Below are positions 32,505 to 32,944 of a DNA stretch of 32,944 nucleotides, piece after piece (the first letter of the stretch is position 1; the number at the start of each line of letters is the position of its first letter). The notes below the pieces were generated by a model that was not told the DNA's origin, did not search any database, and worked only from the letters and a program-made list of their open reading frames with translations. A program made the translations under genes and the position numbers. Source of the DNA: Deltaproteobacteria bacterium (lineage in GTDB: Bacteria; Bdellovibrionota_C; UBA2361; OMII01); contig CANLCB010000012.1 of NCBI GenBank assembly GCA_947488865.1, forward strand, positions 1-32,944, in the 5' to 3' direction.

Positions 32505-32588
32505 ATGAAAACATCGCACCAAGACCGGCGGTTTTGGCTTTCCAAAACCGCCGGTCCCTTATCCCTACTACTACCTCTAGAGAATTAG
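32505..32588 (+). CDS. Possible 27-residue peptide ORF spanning a hairpin
   Basis: ATG 32505 is preceded by GGGGAGG at an ideal distance. The peptide MKTSHQDRRFWLSKTAG continues to a Leu-rich end, PLSLLLPLEN, and stops at TAG. Codons 7-18 lie inside a perfect 15-bp inverted repeat. It may be a leader peptide, a tiny protein or chance. Confidence 0.25.
   Translation: MKTSHQDRRFWLSKTAGPLSLLLPLEN
32523..32556 (+). repeat. Perfect 15-bp inverted repeat
   Basis: GACCGGCGGTTTTGG (32523-32537), loop CTTT, CCAAAACCGCCGGTC (32542-32556). It is very stable on either strand, with no T-run after it. It could be a factor-assisted terminator, an RNA-stability element or a protein-binding palindrome. Confidence 0.7.
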
Positions 32589-32746
32589 CTCATTCCTAAT
32601 AAGGCACGCTTCGCCTACTTGCGTAAGAGGGTTCTCTAAGTTCTCTTCTAAGGAACATCAATTGAACACCTACCGGCGCGACGAGGAATCTTTCAACTCG
32701 ATTAGCGCTCGCGTTTCGTGGGGCCTGATATGGGAATCTGATATAG

Positions 32747-32944
32747 TTAGGCGACAGGGGCGTTCTTAGGCACGGATTCTGCGATCATCACGATGGGTTT
32801 GCATTGGGGGCACCGAAATGAATTTCTGGAAGCCCCCGAATTGAGCAATTTTTCCTCTTTAGTTTGATCGGCTGTTTTCCACCACAAATGCTGATAGGAA
32901 AATCCGGCGATGATAACCCCTAAGAAGGTTCCATGGATGGCGAC
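32747..32944 (-). CDS. Partial gene at the right edge, single CxxC knuckle
   Basis: An open frame enters from the right edge on the minus strand and runs 65 codons to TAA at 32747. The visible part starts with a hydrophobic segment (IHGTFLGVIIAGFSY), then a charged stretch, WWKTADQTKEEKLL, and a FRCPQCKPIV motif near the end. The shape suggests a membrane anchor and a small zinc- or redox-binding tail; no family is assigned. Its start lies beyond the window. Confidence 0.45.
   Translation of the reverse strand, partial: VAIHGTFLGVIIAGFSYQHLWWKTADQTKEEKLLNSGASRNSFRCPQCKPIVMIAESVPKNAPVA

Overview
The window looks like a segment of a Gram-negative bacterial chromosome or chromid (secreted proteins, PBP4-type peptidase, TerC, DedA, Amt, MscS, a menaquinone-type UbiD enzyme). 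Many of its genes are housekeeping genes: argS, rpsR, folC, a polyprenyl diphosphate synthase and parAB. The gene mix would suit a delta-proteobacterium-like or Bdellovibrionota/SAR324-like lineage, but sequence alone does not fix the phylum. No phage, insertion sequence, CRISPR array, tRNA or rRNA was found.

Layout. About 0.76-3.8 kb: rfbA then argS (minus). 3.9-8.1 kb: a PBP4-like peptidase, an Amt ammonium transporter and a secreted Cys-rich repeat protein (plus). 8.1-14.0 kb: a minus-strand run, in transcription order dedA, subtilase, DUF72, terC, mscS with a cyclic-nucleotide domain. 14.1-18.2 kb: folC, polyprenyl synthase, inositol-phosphatase family enzyme, ankyrin protein (all minus). 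18.2-22.2 kb: parB and parA (minus), an iteron-bearing intergenic region, and a plasmid-type RPA-family replication initiator (plus). 22.2-26.1 kb: an HD-GAF-kinase-like protein (minus) and an ABC exporter (plus). 26.1-32.9 kb: an RRM-bS18 fusion, small unknown genes, a crotonase-family enzyme, a UbiD-family decarboxylase, an unknown 560-residue protein, a small membrane protein with strong hairpins around it, and a partial zinc-knuckle-like ORF at the right edge.

The centrepiece is about 18.2-22.2 kb. A 17-bp direct repeat, consensus TCGTGNATCGACATAAG, occurs five times clearly on the plus strand, once inverted, and in degenerate form, between parAB and the initiator gene. This is how an iteron plasmid origin is built, yet it sits among housekeeping genes. 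Hand counts on sample lines suggest that the plus strand is C-rich to the left and roughly balanced or G-rich to the right, and genes to the left are mostly on the minus strand. Together this suggests that a plasmid-type Rep/iteron module is the working origin of a large replicon. Two copies of the palindrome GTCCCAC-S-GTGGGAC flank the parB-folC gap and are candidate ParB sites.

Two translation genes are unusual. Ribosomal protein bS18 is fused to an N-terminal RRM domain. ArgRS carries an insertion of about 135 residues in its catalytic domain that resembles the OB-fold tRNA-binding domain of PheT/Trbp111. Both add an RNA-binding module to a core translation component.
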